DNA of 64,000 nucleotides from Ruminococcus hominis (lineage in GTDB: Bacteria; Bacillota; Clostridia; Lachnospirales; Lachnospiraceae). Made by a program: the position numbers and the translations under genes. The notes under the pieces are model-generated. The model ran no database searches, had not been told where the DNA came from, and was given only the letters and a program-made list of their open reading frames with translations. The stretch lies in NCBI RefSeq assembly GCF_014287355.1, contig NZ_JACOPE010000001.1, positions 2,294,001-2,358,000 of the forward strand, written 5' to 3'. Each line of letters starts with the position of its first letter. Position 1 is the first letter of the stretch. This document shows positions 8,227-19,794 of the stretch, in pieces.

Positions 8227-11163
8227 TTAAAATAATGTTCTCACTTCATCAAACATTTCTTTTTGTGCTTCTATCTTTTCTTCGCTTCCGATAACACAAA
8301 TCTGTTTTGCAGCAAGCATTGCCTCCAGCACTTTTGCAAGTTTACGGATATCCTCCTGTTGTGCATTTAAAATATCGGCTCTTTCTTTACGGATCATTTC
8401 TGCTGAAACATGGTTCATATATAAATTCATTGAACGATCACCCTTCGCTGCCGGATTCATCGGGCGATCAATATTACTCATTGTTCCGATAATATATTTA
8501 TTCATATCGCGTTCATCTACCATAAAATTCTTCAGGTAATCCACAACGCCTTCATATACTTCCATTGTACGTTCCAGATTTGGATCTCGATAAGAAATCA
8601 AATATCCTTCTCCAAGACGGTTAAAATTGCTCATGCAACCATATGCACCACCTTTTACACGCACATTCTGCCAGAGATAATCATAACTCAAAATCACCTT
8701 CAAAATCTGTAAAGCTCCGTCATATTCTGCTCCACCATCAATAAAGTTACCTACTCTTGCTACATACTGAACTTTCGAAGATGTCTTGAACCCTTCATTT
8801 CGTTTCTTACAATGCAGAACACATTTCGCCTCTTCTCTTGTTGTTCCAGCGTTAAGCGCAGCTTCTCCACTTACAAGATTTTCAATTTCTTTTTTAACAA
8901 CGTCCAGACCTTCTGTAGAAGAAGTATAACTTACCATCATATTATCTGTGCGGAAAATCTGTCTTGCCAGCTTTTGCAAATTAGCAATCAGTTCATCTTT
9001 TTTCTCTGTGAAATGTTCTTCAATATCTTTTACTACTTCGTAATAACCGATTCCATCCGTATCATCTTTGAACTTCGATAACGGTGATGCATACGAAAGA
9101 GCACGTAATGCAGCTGTTGTATGTCCCGATGATAAGAATCCCATCTGCAAGCGAGATTTTGTCATTGAAAGAATTTCTTTCAGACGCTTTTCATCATCAA
9201 GCTTAGATTCCATCAGAATCTCTCTCATCATTTTAAACAAAACATCCATCTTTGGATATAATGCTTTACCTTTTATTTCAAATGTTGCACGGAATGCTTT
9301 TTCTTTTACATGTCTTACATCTGGATAAAGCTCCAATGATGTTCCGATTCCACCAGTATGCACATTGATTTCATTAAACAACTCTCCATACTCATAATGT
9401 GTCGTATCAATAATACCAAGTACTGCCTGTAACAAACCGAGATACGGAAGTTGTTTCTCTTCCACCTCTGAAAGGTCAAACATCAAAGTTACATATCCGA
9501 TTCCATTTGTCTCTACATTGTGATGTACCATCTGTACATCTCCAACTTTTATTTCTTCGTTATAGATCGGTGCAATCTCTTTTGAAATATCATCGCGTCC
9601 AAGAACCGGTATCTTCTCCATATCTTCTTTTAAATCTTCCGATTCCTGATATTCAACCAGCTGTTTTGTACGTTCTACAAGATTCTGGATGTCTTCATCA
9701 CTTAAGGAAGCTTTATATGTCTGAAGCTTCTCGTCGAGTTCTTTATCCATTCTTGCAGTTCTTCCCTGCTCTGGCTTGATTACCACAATTGATCCATGTG
9801 TATTGTCAAGCAACCACTTTTGAATTAGATTTTCAAAATAATCCGTATCCAGCTGACCCTTTAAAAATTCAAATGTTGGAATCGCCTGCATGTGGATAAA
9901 TGGTTTTGTCTCGTCATACAACCAACTATCAAACAACTGAAGACCATACATCAATCCTTTTGGATAATTACCAAAATCTGCTTCACGGAAACGGAATTCA
10001 TGATAATTAATTCCCGCTGCCAACGCTTTCTTATCCATACCATTGTTGACAATATCACGTAATGTATCTTCGATAACCTGTATAAACTTCTCTTTTTGCT
10101 CTACATTTGCATTCTTTGCAATAACAGAGAAGATTGGCTGATAAATACCATTGTCATATGAACCCATGATATCTTTTCCAATCTCTGCATCCATAAGAGC
10201 TTTTTTCAGTGGAGCTCCCGGAGCGGATAACAACGCATAATCCAATATCTGGAACGCAAGATACAATTTTTCATCCAGACTTGTTCCAATTACTTTATTG
10301 TATGAAAGATATGTGTTGTCTTCTTCCGACTCTTCGCTGGAAATTGAATACTCTTGTTCTACTTCGATAACCTTATCAAATGGCTTCTGATATTGAATTT
10401 CTGAATCCACTTTATCTTTGTCAAATGTTGAGAGATATTCTTTATCCAGCCATTCCAGTTTTTCCGCCATATCCATATCACCATATAGATAAATATAGCT
10501 GTTTGAAGGATGATAATATTTTCTATGGAAATCTAAAAATTGCTCGTACGTAAGTTCCGGAATCACCTCCGGATCACCTCCGGACTCATTTGCATAAGAA
10601 GTGTCTGGGAACAATGAATTTAGTATCACACGATCCAGCACTCCTTCCGGTGACGAAAATGCACCCTTCATCTCATTGTATACAACACCATTGTACTCCA
10701 GTTTTTCAGCAGCATCTTCCAATTTATAACTCCAACCTTCCTGACGGAAAATCTCATCATGCTGATAAATATTTGGATAAAACACGGCATCCATATACAC
10801 ATGCATCAGATTCTGAAAATCTTTGTCATTACAGCTTGCAACCGGATATACTGTCTTATCCGGGTATGTCATCGCATTTAAAAATGTGTTCAATGAGCCT
10901 TTTACCAACTCTACAAACGGGTCTTTGACTGGGAAGTTTTTCGACCCACACAAAACCGAATGTTCCATAATATGCGGCACACCTGTACTATCTGAAGGTG
11001 GTGTACGAAATCCAATCGTAAAAACTTTATTTTCATCATCATTTTCCATAAGCAGAACTCTTGCCCCGCTTTTTTTATGTTTTAGCAGATATCCTTTCGA
11101 TTTAATATCCGACAAATCTGCTTCTTGAATCAATTCATATGCATTCAAGTCTTTGATATTCAT
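8227..11163 (-). CDS. M16C (presequence protease-like) zinc metallopeptidase
   Basis: A 978-residue insulysin-fold peptidase, the size of the M16C/PreP group that folds into a two-half closed chamber and degrades peptides. The inverted zinc motif HxxEH is at residues 64-68 (HIMEH), followed by the expected downstream glutamates (EMKGAFSSPE). The C-terminal half shows the Arg/Tyr substrate-binding region near GGAYGCMSNF. There is no signal peptide, so it should act in the cytoplasm on short peptides. A TATAAT-like -10 box lies at 11202-11207, upstream of the GGAGA ribosome site. It heads the M16C-era-recO run. Confidence 0.93.
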   Translation of the reverse strand: MNIKDLNAYELIQEADLSDIKSKGYLLKHKKSGARVLLMENDDENKVFTIGFRTPPSDSTGVPHIMEHSVLCGSKNFPVKDPFVELVKGSLNTFLNAMTYPDKTVYPVASCNDKDFQNLMHVYMDAVFYPNIYQHDEIFRQEGWSYKLEDAAEKLEYNGVVYNEMKGAFSSPEGVLDRVILNSLFPDTSYANESGGDPEVIPELTYEQFLDFHRKYYHPSNSYIYLYGDMDMAEKLEWLDKEYLSTFDKDKVDSEIQYQKPFDKVIEVEQEYSISSEESEEDNTYLSYNKVIGTSLDEKLYLAFQILDYALLSAPGAPLKKALMDAEIGKDIMGSYDNGIYQPIFSVIAKNANVEQKEKFIQVIEDTLRDIVNNGMDKKALAAGINYHEFRFREADFGNYPKGLMYGLQLFDSWLYDETKPFIHMQAIPTFEFLKGQLDTDYFENLIQKWLLDNTHGSIVVIKPEQGRTARMDKELDEKLQTYKASLSDEDIQNLVERTKQLVEYQESEDLKEDMEKIPVLGRDDISKEIAPIYNEEIKVGDVQMVHHNVETNGIGYVTLMFDLSEVEEKQLPYLGLLQAVLGIIDTTHYEYGELFNEINVHTGGIGTSLELYPDVRHVKEKAFRATFEIKGKALYPKMDVLFKMMREILMESKLDDEKRLKEILSMTKSRLQMGFLSSGHTTAALRALSYASPLSKFKDDTDGIGYYEVVKDIEEHFTEKKDELIANLQKLARQIFRTDNMMVSYTSSTEGLDVVKKEIENLVSGEAALNAGTTREEAKCVLHCKKRNEGFKTSSKVQYVARVGNFIDGGAEYDGALQILKVILSYDYLWQNVRVKGGAYGCMSNFNRLGEGYLISYRDPNLERTMEVYEGVVDYLKNFMVDERDMNKYIIGTMSNIDRPMNPAAKGDRSMNLYMNHVSAEMIRKERADILNAQQEDIRKLAKVLEAMLAAKQICVIGSEEKIEAQKEMFDEVRTLF

Positions 11164-11269
11164 CTGCTTTTCTCCTTTCGAATTATCACTTGCTAACGCC
11201 CATTATAACATTTTATCATCTGTTTTACTAGGGAAGTGTCATCTTGTTTTTTTCATCTTAAATAACTGT

Positions 11270-12208
11270 TCAACTTACCAGTTCTTGCTCTTGAAACAAT
11301 TTTTCTACCGCTTCATCATACTTATACAGTTTTTCACATTTTTTAATCTTTTTGACATATTTTTCATAATTGGTAAAAATAGGTCCAAGGAAGCTCCATA
11401 ATTCTTTCATTTTAAATAAAATTGTCTTGTCCCCTGAGAGCACTTCCTTGTATCCTGCATACAATTCATCATGAAATGCTCTTAAGGATATTTTGTCTAC
11501 CGGTTTATTTTTTTTAATTTCCCTGATAAGTCCAGGATTTTTCAACAGACCTCTTCCCAACATAATACAGTCTACAGTCGGAAATTCTTTTCTAAATTCC
11601 TCGTAATCATTTTTTGTAAATATATCTCCGTTATAACAAATTGGATTTTTACTCTTTTCCAATGCTTCTGCAAATACATCCTTATTCGGATGATTTTTAT
11701 AAAAATCCTTTTGTACACGCGGATGTATAATCAGTTCTTTCATCTGATATTTATTATAAATTTCTAACAGTCTGACAAATTCATCCGGGCTTTCTTTTCC
11801 AATCCGGGTTTTGATAGAAATTTCTAATTTACACTTCCTAAAAATCTCATCTAAAAATTGTTCCAATTCATCCGGATACGCTAAGAATCCGGATCCTCTC
11901 ATTTTTGAAATCACTGTTTTTGACGGACATCCCAGATTCAAATTGATTTCTTTATATCCATATGCTTCTAGCTTTTCTGCTGTCTGTAAAAAATCTTCCG
12001 CTTTATTGGTCAAAATCTGCGGAACAGGATACATATTCAAGTTATTCTCCGGCATAATATCTTGTTTTTCTCTTGTGCTAAAATTACCATTTTGATTTGG
12101 TCTGATAAATGGGATGAAGTATTTATCAGCTCCGCCAAAATGATGATAAAGTGCTGTTCGAAACACATGTCCGGTAATCCCTTCCAAAGGTGCTGTATAT
12201 ATTTTCAT
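11270..12208 (-). CDS. tRNA-dihydrouridine synthase family protein
   Basis: FMN-dependent TIM-barrel enzyme that reduces uridine to dihydrouridine in tRNA. Signature NLGCPSKTV with the catalytic Cys lies near residue 95, with RIGKESPDEF (phosphate loop) and IHPRVQKDFY downstream and the late flavin loop MLGRGLLKNPGLI. At 312 residues it is slightly short of DusB and closer to DusC-like proteins common in Lachnospiraceae, so the exact tRNA position is unknown. The ribosome site GGAAGAGGAAAAGA precedes the ATG. The gene follows the small membrane protein by 29 bp. Confidence 0.88.
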   Translation of the reverse strand: MKIYTAPLEGITGHVFRTALYHHFGGADKYFIPFIRPNQNGNFSTREKQDIMPENNLNMYPVPQILTNKAEDFLQTAEKLEAYGYKEINLNLGCPSKTVISKMRGSGFLAYPDELEQFLDEIFRKCKLEISIKTRIGKESPDEFVRLLEIYNKYQMKELIIHPRVQKDFYKNHPNKDVFAEALEKSKNPICYNGDIFTKNDYEEFRKEFPTVDCIMLGRGLLKNPGLIREIKKNKPVDKISLRAFHDELYAGYKEVLSGDKTILFKMKELWSFLGPIFTNYEKYVKKIKKCEKLYKYDEAVEKLFQEQELVS

Positions 12209-12236
12209 TCTTTTCCTCTTCCAAAAAAGGAAAGCC

Positions 12237-12788
12237 TTAATTGAAAAGCTTTCCTCTTATCTTATTCCAAATTATTCCTACTGCATAATCATATGCTTTA
12301 TCATAGATAAATAAGCCAATCTGACCGGCAATCAACGCTCCAATCGTCATGCCTAAAGACAATTGTTTTCCAAATAATAATTTGCTGCATCCAAACACTG
12401 CCGGAATATACATCAAATTAAATATTGCATATTTAATCACCCATAATGCTACTTTGCATTGCTCTATGCTAAACATTGTATTATTTCCAAGCATCTTCCT
12501 AATCTGTCTCCAGACACTTTCTGACAATAATATATAAATTCCCATAGCGGCATAAGTAACTACATATAATTTATTTGGCACAACAATCACTCCAAGCAGT
12601 ACTCCCGCCAAATAAAATGCACATCCTGTCTTCATACCAAATTCTCGGATTATAATTCCCACAAAAAATGACGCAAGTGCAAGAAAAAATACAGTATTCA
12701 ATTCCAATATATTGCCTAGTAACATACTGACAATTGAAAATGCCAGCATCAAACCGCCAATCGCAATTTTCTTAGCTTTTACATGCAT
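12237..12788 (-). CDS. Integral membrane protein of unknown function
   Basis: I do not recognise a family with certainty. The 183-residue product has about five hydrophobic segments (starting [18 protein letters not shown], then [62 protein letters not shown]). The first helix and spacing resemble S components of ECF vitamin transporters, but no substrate motif is clear. A longer frame opens at 12812. I choose ATG at 12786-12788 because GGGAGGCG lies 10 bases before it. That start overlaps the stop of the J-domain gene by 10 bp, so the two are probably translationally coupled. Confidence 0.72.
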   Translation of the reverse strand: MHVKAKKIAIGGLMLAFSIVSMLLGNILELNTVFFLALASFFVGIIIREFGMKTGCAFYLAGVLLGVIVVPNKLYVVTYAAMGIYILLSESVWRQIRKMLGNNTMFSIEQCKVALWVIKYAIFNLMYIPAVFGCSKLLFGKQLSLGMTIGALIAGQIGLFIYDKAYDYAVGIIWNKIRGKLFN

Positions 12789-13423
12789 GGACAAAGATCG
12801 CCTCCCATACATTCACAAAGTGTATCTGCAATCCAAAGATCACAGCACGCATTTCCTGTTCCACAAGAATCCGTATTTCTTCCATAACCTGCTCCATATG
12901 GATTGTTCTGATAACGCTGTCCACTCCACTCTAGCTGGTTTAACAATCGACGATACTGTTGATTGTTCGGTTCCATATTTACGGCCTGATTCACTTGATC
13001 ACGTGCAATCAGGTTATTTCCCATATTTGCATTAGCAACGGCACTTAAATAGTACCACTGGGCATCTCGGTTGTTCATTCCATTCAAAACATTCAACGCT
13101 TCCGGATATCGTCTTGCATTCAAATAATTATAGACAGCCTGTATCTGTGGATTCTGTTCTGTTCCATATCCACTATTATAGCTATATCCTCCGCCTTGAT
13201 AGCCGCCATTAGACTGATATCCTCCCTGTGCACGCTGTCTCATAATCTCATCATAAGCTTCCTGCACTTCTTTAAATTTTTCTTCTGCCAAATCTGCCAG
13301 CGGATTATTCACATTCGCATCCGGGTGATATTTTCTCGTCATATCACGATATGCTCTTTTCACTTCATCATCTGAAGCATTTGGTGAAATCCCAAGTACT
13401 TCGTATGGATTCTTACTTGTCAT
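12779..13423 (-). CDS. J-domain protein with cysteine-rich C-terminal tail
   Basis: Residues 1-70 are a J domain with the HPD motif (H33-P34-D35) that stimulates the ATPase of DnaK-type chaperones. A Gly/Tyr/Asn-rich linker follows (about 75-95). Then comes a two-repeat TPR-like helical stretch (about 97-165; [18 protein letters not shown], then [14 protein letters not shown]). The last 25 residues hold eight cysteines, in [11 protein letters not shown] and [12 protein letters not shown]. It has neither the DnaJ zinc fingers nor the substrate domains, so it is not the housekeeping DnaJ. The tail could bind metal. The neighbour pair with the DUF5685 gene suggests a shared role. Confidence 0.88.
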   Translation of the reverse strand: MTSKNPYEVLGISPNASDDEVKRAYRDMTRKYHPDANVNNPLADLAEEKFKEVQEAYDEIMRQRAQGGYQSNGGYQGGGYSYNSGYGTEQNPQIQAVYNYLNARRYPEALNVLNGMNNRDAQWYYLSAVANANMGNNLIARDQVNQAVNMEPNNQQYRRLLNQLEWSGQRYQNNPYGAGYGRNTDSCGTGNACCDLWIADTLCECMGGDLCPCM

Positions 13424-13492
13424 TTAATACTCCATTCTATTATGTTTCTATCAATGTAACGTTACAATCATATACTACTTTTAAAAAAAAGT

Positions 13493-14335
13493 CTACTTTC
13501 TATCCGCTTTTTTCTCTTCTTTTTCCATCTGTTTTTTTCGATATTTCGTCCAGACACCTGCGTATAAAATATTTCGCAATATCTCCACATCAACCAGACA
13601 CGGTAACTGCTCAAATGCTGTACTACATTCCGCAATCATCATTTGAAGCATCTGGTAGCATTTTTCTTCAAAATTTTCTTCAAAACGCAATATCTTCAAC
13701 GGATTATAACATTTCTCTTTCATATCCTTTTGCAAATCGTCATATGCATCCATAATATAAATGAATTTTCCGAGGAAGAACCCAACCTTCCTAAGCGTCG
13801 GTTCCCACATATCTTCCTTATACACAAGTAATTCTTCCATCAACCTTCCAAAACACCCTGCCGGTAAATCTATGTTCTGACAATTTTCCTTTTCGTACTC
13901 TGCCAACTTTTTTAGTTCTCTGCGAATCACTTGGCTTTGTCTTTTATATTTTTTCTCTATCTTCTTAGCTTTTCCATGAAGCGTTTTCGAAGCAAGTAAT
14001 CCACTTACTTTCTTTTCATCTTGCCAGTTATCTATCATGTGATAATATGCAAGCAGCACATTCATATCTGCACAATATTCTGTAATCTCATTCTGGATCA
14101 TCCACTGCTTTTTCACCGGGTGAGTCTTACATCTATGTGAAGAAGTCAGGCCTTTCACTTCATACAAGGACGTCAAAAGTATCACTGCAAATGTCATATC
14201 ATATGTCAATGTCAGCTGACCTACATTCCCATGTCTCTCCTTTAAAGTCCGACACAATCCACAATAATATGAACGATATTTTCTCCAGTCCTTCATCTTC
14301 AATTCAGGTTCACAAATTGTCACATACCCAAACAT
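13493..14335 (-). CDS. DUF5685 family protein
   Basis: A 280-residue, mainly alpha-helical cytoplasmic protein beginning MFGYVTICEPELK, a start I associate with the DUF5685 family of Clostridia. A CGLC pair is at residues 25-28. Two acid clusters, DNWQDE (102-107) and DAYDD followed by LQKD (196-204), sit in helices in the manner of class I isoprenoid synthases (prenyltransferase or squalene/phytoene synthase fold). That is an inference from spacing, not a family assignment. The ATG lies 3 bases after the glpK stop, so it is transcribed with glpK, and the J-domain gene follows 69 bp downstream. Confidence 0.8.
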   Translation of the reverse strand: MFGYVTICEPELKMKDWRKYRSYYCGLCRTLKERHGNVGQLTLTYDMTFAVILLTSLYEVKGLTSSHRCKTHPVKKQWMIQNEITEYCADMNVLLAYYHMIDNWQDEKKVSGLLASKTLHGKAKKIEKKYKRQSQVIRRELKKLAEYEKENCQNIDLPAGCFGRLMEELLVYKEDMWEPTLRKVGFFLGKFIYIMDAYDDLQKDMKEKCYNPLKILRFEENFEEKCYQMLQMMIAECSTAFEQLPCLVDVEILRNILYAGVWTKYRKKQMEKEEKKADRK

Positions 14336-14338
14336 TTT

Positions 14339-15850
<1,512 letters not shown>

Positions 15851-15906
15851 CTATCTAATCCGTTCTTTTCAATCTATTTTATATTATAACGTATTGCATA
15901 AAAAAA

Positions 15907-15930
15907 GACCAGCATGTTTCCATGCCGGTC
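15907..15930 (-). terminator. Terminator of PFOR gene
   Basis: Ten-base arms at 15907-15916 and 15921-15930 around a 4-base loop, with one G-U pair, followed on the minus strand by a run of seven T (15900-15906). It lies 38 bp beyond the PFOR stop. Confidence 0.85.
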
Positions 15931-15967
15931 TCTCTTTAATCACCGATTCTCATCGAGTAATTTATTC

Positions 15968-18900
15968 TTATTTCTCTTCTTCTCCATAGAGTGTGATTAA
16001 CTTCTTCAGGTAATCATATCTCTCTGCTGCTTCCTGCTCATTGATTGCGAACAGTTTGTCAGCTTTTTCTGGATTAGCTCTCTTCAGAGCGTTGTAACGA
16101 ACTTCTCCGTTCAGGAAGTCCTGATATCCTTCCATCTTAGGCTCTTTACTATCAAGAGTAAACTTATTGCCTTCAGCAGCTGGATTGAATCTGAAGTTGT
16201 TCCAGTATCCGCATTCTACTGCAAGCTGTTCCTCTGTCATAGCTTTGCTCATACCCTTCTTAATACCATGGTTGATACATGGAGCGTATGCGATGATAAG
16301 TGATGGTCCTGGATAAGCCTCTGCCTCTGCAATTGCTTTTACAGTCTGATTGAAATCAGCACCCATAGCAATCTGTGCAACATATACATAACCATAGCTC
16401 ATAGCCATGCTTGCAAGGTCTTTCTTCTTAGTCTCTTTTCCGCCTGCTGCGAACTGAGCTGTAGCACCAGTCTTAGTAGCTTTAGAAGACTGTCCACCTG
16501 TATTAGAATATACCTCTGTATCGAATACCATGATATTGATATCTTTCTTACTTGCAAGAACGTGGTCAACACCACCAAATCCGATATCGTAAGCCCATCC
16601 GTCTCCACCGAAGATCCACTGAGATTTCTTAGACAGGTAGTCTTTCATCTTCAGTACTTCAGCTCTTTCTTCAAGGTCACATGAGCATGCTTCCAATGCT
16701 GCTACAAGTTTATCTGTTGCTGCACCATTAGCTGCTCCATTTGTAAATGTATCAAGATATTCTTTTGCTGCTGCTTTTACATCTTCTTTTTCAGCAACTT
16801 CAGCAATCTTCTCTACTTTACCTTTCAATCTGTCTCTGATTGTATTCTGTGCAAGAAGCATACCATAACCAAACTCAGCATTATCTTCGAAGAGTGAGTT
16901 AGACCAAGCTGGTCCTTTTCCTTCTGGAGTTACTGTGTAAGGTGTTGATGGTGAAGAGTTACCCCAGATTGAAGAACATCCTGTTGCATTTGCAATGTAC
17001 ATTCTATCTCCGAATAACTGTGTAATTAATTTAGCGTAAGGTGTCTCACCACATCCAGCACAAGCTCCTGAGAACTCAAGCAATGGCTGTTTGAACTGAC
17101 TTCCTTTCACTGTTTCTGGTTTGAACTTAGCAACAACTTCTGGTTTTACAGGAATCTCTGTACCGAAATCGAAGTACTGCTGTTCTCCAGCGTTCTCTTC
17201 CATGTTTGCCATTGTAAGAGCTTTTTCACCCTTCTTACCTGGACAAACGTTAGCACAAGATCCACATCCTGTACAGTCATAAGCTGAAACAGTCATTGTG
17301 AATTTCATTCCTGGCATACCGATCATATCCAGTGTCTTGATTCCTTCTGGAGCTTTTGCAGCTTCTTCTTCTGTAAGAGCTACCGGACGGATAACTGCGT
17401 GTGGACATACATATGCACAACGGTTACACTGAATACATGTATCTGGATTCCATACTGGAATATCTACTGCGATACCACGTTTCTCATATGCAGATGTTCC
17501 TGATGGTGTAGAACCATCTACATAATCTGCAAATGCAGATACTGGAAGTGTATTACCTTCCTGAGCATTTACTTTAGCCTGGATATTCTTAGCAAATGAT
17601 ACGGCATCTTTTCTTCCTGCTTCATCTACATGTGGAGCGAAAAGACCTTCATCATCTGCATCTTTCCAGCTTTCTGGAACTTCGATGGCTACTACCTGTT
17701 TTGCACCGGCATCAATAGCATCGTAGTTCATCTGTACAATCTTGTCACCTTTTCTTCCGTAAGTAGCTTTTGCTGCTTTCTTCATAAGGTCAATTGCTTC
17801 TTCCTCTGGAATAATAGCTGCCAGTTTGAAGAATGCTGACTGGAGAACTGTATTGATACGTCCGCCAAGTCCGATTTCTTTACCAATCTTGATACCATCG
17901 ATTGTATAAAGTTTGATGTCATGGTTAGCAATAAAAGCTTTCACCTGTCCTGGTAAATGCTCCTCAAGACCTTCCATATCCCATGGGCAGTTCAGAAGGA
18001 ATGTACCACCGTCAACTAATTCCTGAACCATGTTGTATTTATTTACATATGATGGGTTATGACATGCAACAAAGTTTGCCTGGTGAATCAAATAAGTTGA
18101 TTTGATTGGTGATTTACCAAAACGCAGGTGAGACATTGTTACACCACCAGACTTCTTAGAATCATAGTCAAAGTAAGCCTGTGCATACATGTCTGTATTG
18201 TCACCGATAATCTTGATAGAGTTCTTGTTAGCACCTACAGTACCATCTGCTCCAAGGCCCCAGAACTTACAGTTGATTGTTCCTTCTGGTGTTGTAACAA
18301 GTGGTTTGCCTGTCTCTAATGACAGATTTGTAACATCATCAACGATACCAAGTGTAAATCTTGGTTTTTCATCATTGTTATATACTGCTACGATCTGTGC
18401 AGGTGTTGTATCTTTAGAACCTAATCCATAACGTCCTGAGAATACAGGTACTGCATCGAATTTAGATCCTTTAAGTGCTGCAACTACATCTAAATACAGT
18501 GGCTCGCCAAGTGATCCTGGCTCTTTTGTTCTGTCAAGAACAGAAATCTTCTTAACGCTGTCCGGAATAGCTGCGATCAAAGCTTCTGCGCTGAATGGTC
18601 TGTAAAGACGAACTTTAACAACACCCACTTTTTCTCCGGCTTTTGTTAAGTAATCAATTGTCTCTTCGATTGTGTCACAAACAGATCCCATAGCAACGAT
18701 AATGTGCTCAGCATCTTCTGCTCCATAGTAGTTGAACAGTTTGTAATCTGTTCCGATCTTCTCGTTAACTTTGTCCATATATTTCTGAACAACGCCTGGA
18801 AGAGCATCATAATATGGGTTACATGCTTCTCTTGCCTGGAAGAAGATATCTGGGTTCTGAGCTGAACCTCTCTGACATGGGTGATTTGGATTCAGTGCAT

Positions 18901-19516
18901 GTGCACGGAATTCGTCAACTGCATCCATGTTAACCATATCTTTCAGATCTTCGTAATCCCATGTCTCGATTTTCTGAATCTCATGAGATGTTCTGAATCC
19001 ATCAAAGAAGTTAATGAATGGAAGTTTTCCTTCCAATGCTGCACAGTGTGCTACTGGTGTTAAATCCATAACTTCCTGAACACTTGACTCACAAAGCATA
19101 GCAGCACCTGTCTGACGACAAGCATAAACATCTGAATGATCTCCGAAAATGTTCAATGCGTGGCTTGCCAACGCACGAGCAGATACGTTGAATACACCTG
19201 GTAACTGCTCTCCTGCAACTTTATATAAGTTAGGAATCATAAGAAGTAATCCCTGTGATGCTGTAAATGTTGTTGTCAATGCTCCGGCTGATAAGGAACC
19301 ATGTACTGCTCCTGCTGCTCCTGCCTCTGACTGCATCTCTGTTACCTGTACAGTCTGTCCGAAAATATTCTCTCTACCTTCTGTAGCCCATTCGTCAACG
19401 TGCTCTGGCATAACAGATGATGGTGTAATAGGGTAAATAGCTGCAACTTCTGTATAAGCATATGAAACGTGAGCTGCTGCCTGGTTACCATCCATGGTCT
19501 TCATTTTTCTTGCCAT
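15968..19516 (-). CDS. nifJ: Pyruvate:ferredoxin (flavodoxin) oxidoreductase
   Basis: Central fermentative enzyme that oxidises pyruvate with CoA to acetyl-CoA and CO2 and reduces ferredoxin. The 1182-residue single chain carries all domains in order: N-terminal pyrimidine-binding domain (YPITPSSVMPE), CoA-binding and gamma domains, two 4Fe-4S clusters (CIQCNRCAYVCP and CTGCGSCANVCP near residues 690-755), then the proximal cluster and thiamine diphosphate domain (CAGCGETPY, GCSSIWGNSSPSTPY, GDGWAYDIGFGG). AAGGAGGAACAAGAA precedes the ATG. It has its own promoter and terminator, fitting a strongly expressed monocistronic gene. Confidence 0.98.
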   Translation of the reverse strand: MARKMKTMDGNQAAAHVSYAYTEVAAIYPITPSSVMPEHVDEWATEGRENIFGQTVQVTEMQSEAGAAGAVHGSLSAGALTTTFTASQGLLLMIPNLYKVAGEQLPGVFNVSARALASHALNIFGDHSDVYACRQTGAAMLCESSVQEVMDLTPVAHCAALEGKLPFINFFDGFRTSHEIQKIETWDYEDLKDMVNMDAVDEFRAHALNPNHPCQRGSAQNPDIFFQAREACNPYYDALPGVVQKYMDKVNEKIGTDYKLFNYYGAEDAEHIIVAMGSVCDTIEETIDYLTKAGEKVGVVKVRLYRPFSAEALIAAIPDSVKKISVLDRTKEPGSLGEPLYLDVVAALKGSKFDAVPVFSGRYGLGSKDTTPAQIVAVYNNDEKPRFTLGIVDDVTNLSLETGKPLVTTPEGTINCKFWGLGADGTVGANKNSIKIIGDNTDMYAQAYFDYDSKKSGGVTMSHLRFGKSPIKSTYLIHQANFVACHNPSYVNKYNMVQELVDGGTFLLNCPWDMEGLEEHLPGQVKAFIANHDIKLYTIDGIKIGKEIGLGGRINTVLQSAFFKLAAIIPEEEAIDLMKKAAKATYGRKGDKIVQMNYDAIDAGAKQVVAIEVPESWKDADDEGLFAPHVDEAGRKDAVSFAKNIQAKVNAQEGNTLPVSAFADYVDGSTPSGTSAYEKRGIAVDIPVWNPDTCIQCNRCAYVCPHAVIRPVALTEEEAAKAPEGIKTLDMIGMPGMKFTMTVSAYDCTGCGSCANVCPGKKGEKALTMANMEENAGEQQYFDFGTEIPVKPEVVAKFKPETVKGSQFKQPLLEFSGACAGCGETPYAKLITQLFGDRMYIANATGCSSIWGNSSPSTPYTVTPEGKGPAWSNSLFEDNAEFGYGMLLAQNTIRDRLKGKVEKIAEVAEKEDVKAAAKEYLDTFTNGAANGAATDKLVAALEACSCDLEERAEVLKMKDYLSKKSQWIFGGDGWAYDIGFGGVDHVLASKKDINIMVFDTEVYSNTGGQSSKATKTGATAQFAAGGKETKKKDLASMAMSYGYVYVAQIAMGADFNQTVKAIAEAEAYPGPSLIIAYAPCINHGIKKGMSKAMTEEQLAVECGYWNNFRFNPAAEGNKFTLDSKEPKMEGYQDFLNGEVRYNALKRANPEKADKLFAINEQEAAERYDYLKKLITLYGEEEK

Positions 19517-19573
19517 TTCTTGTTCCTCCTTAAATAGTACATTGCAAAAAGTTATTCTTTCACATGTAAATTT

Positions 19574-19602
19574 ATTATATCTCTAAATTCTTCAAAAGTC
19601 TA
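19574..19602 (-). promoter_or_regulatory. Probable promoter of PFOR gene
   Basis: A perfect TATAAT (19574-19579) on the minus strand with TAGACT (19597-19602) 17 bp upstream. The -35 box is weak, but the position 58 bp before the start codon is good. The rest of the 278-bp gap up to the lgt terminator is AT-rich and shows no gene. Confidence 0.55.
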
Positions 19603-19756
19603 TAGAATCCCTTCTGGTTTTTGTTTCTTTTCCGATACATTGAACAAAAAATGTATTATTTCATCACATCTTTATGACATATTTGTTAACAAAATGACAA
19701 GCCTGGTGTGAAAAGTCGCTTTCTTTTTCCTTATATGACCTTTTAGTAAATAGAAA

Positions 19757-19791
19757 AAACATGCAGCACACTCTTCGCACACTGCATGTTT
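19757..19791 (-). terminator. Terminator of lgt
   Basis: Arms ACATGCAG (19759-19766) and CTGCATGT (19782-19789) with further partial pairing inside. On the minus strand the stem ends in six T, directly after the lgt stop codon. Confidence 0.82.
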
Positions 19792-19794
19792 CTT

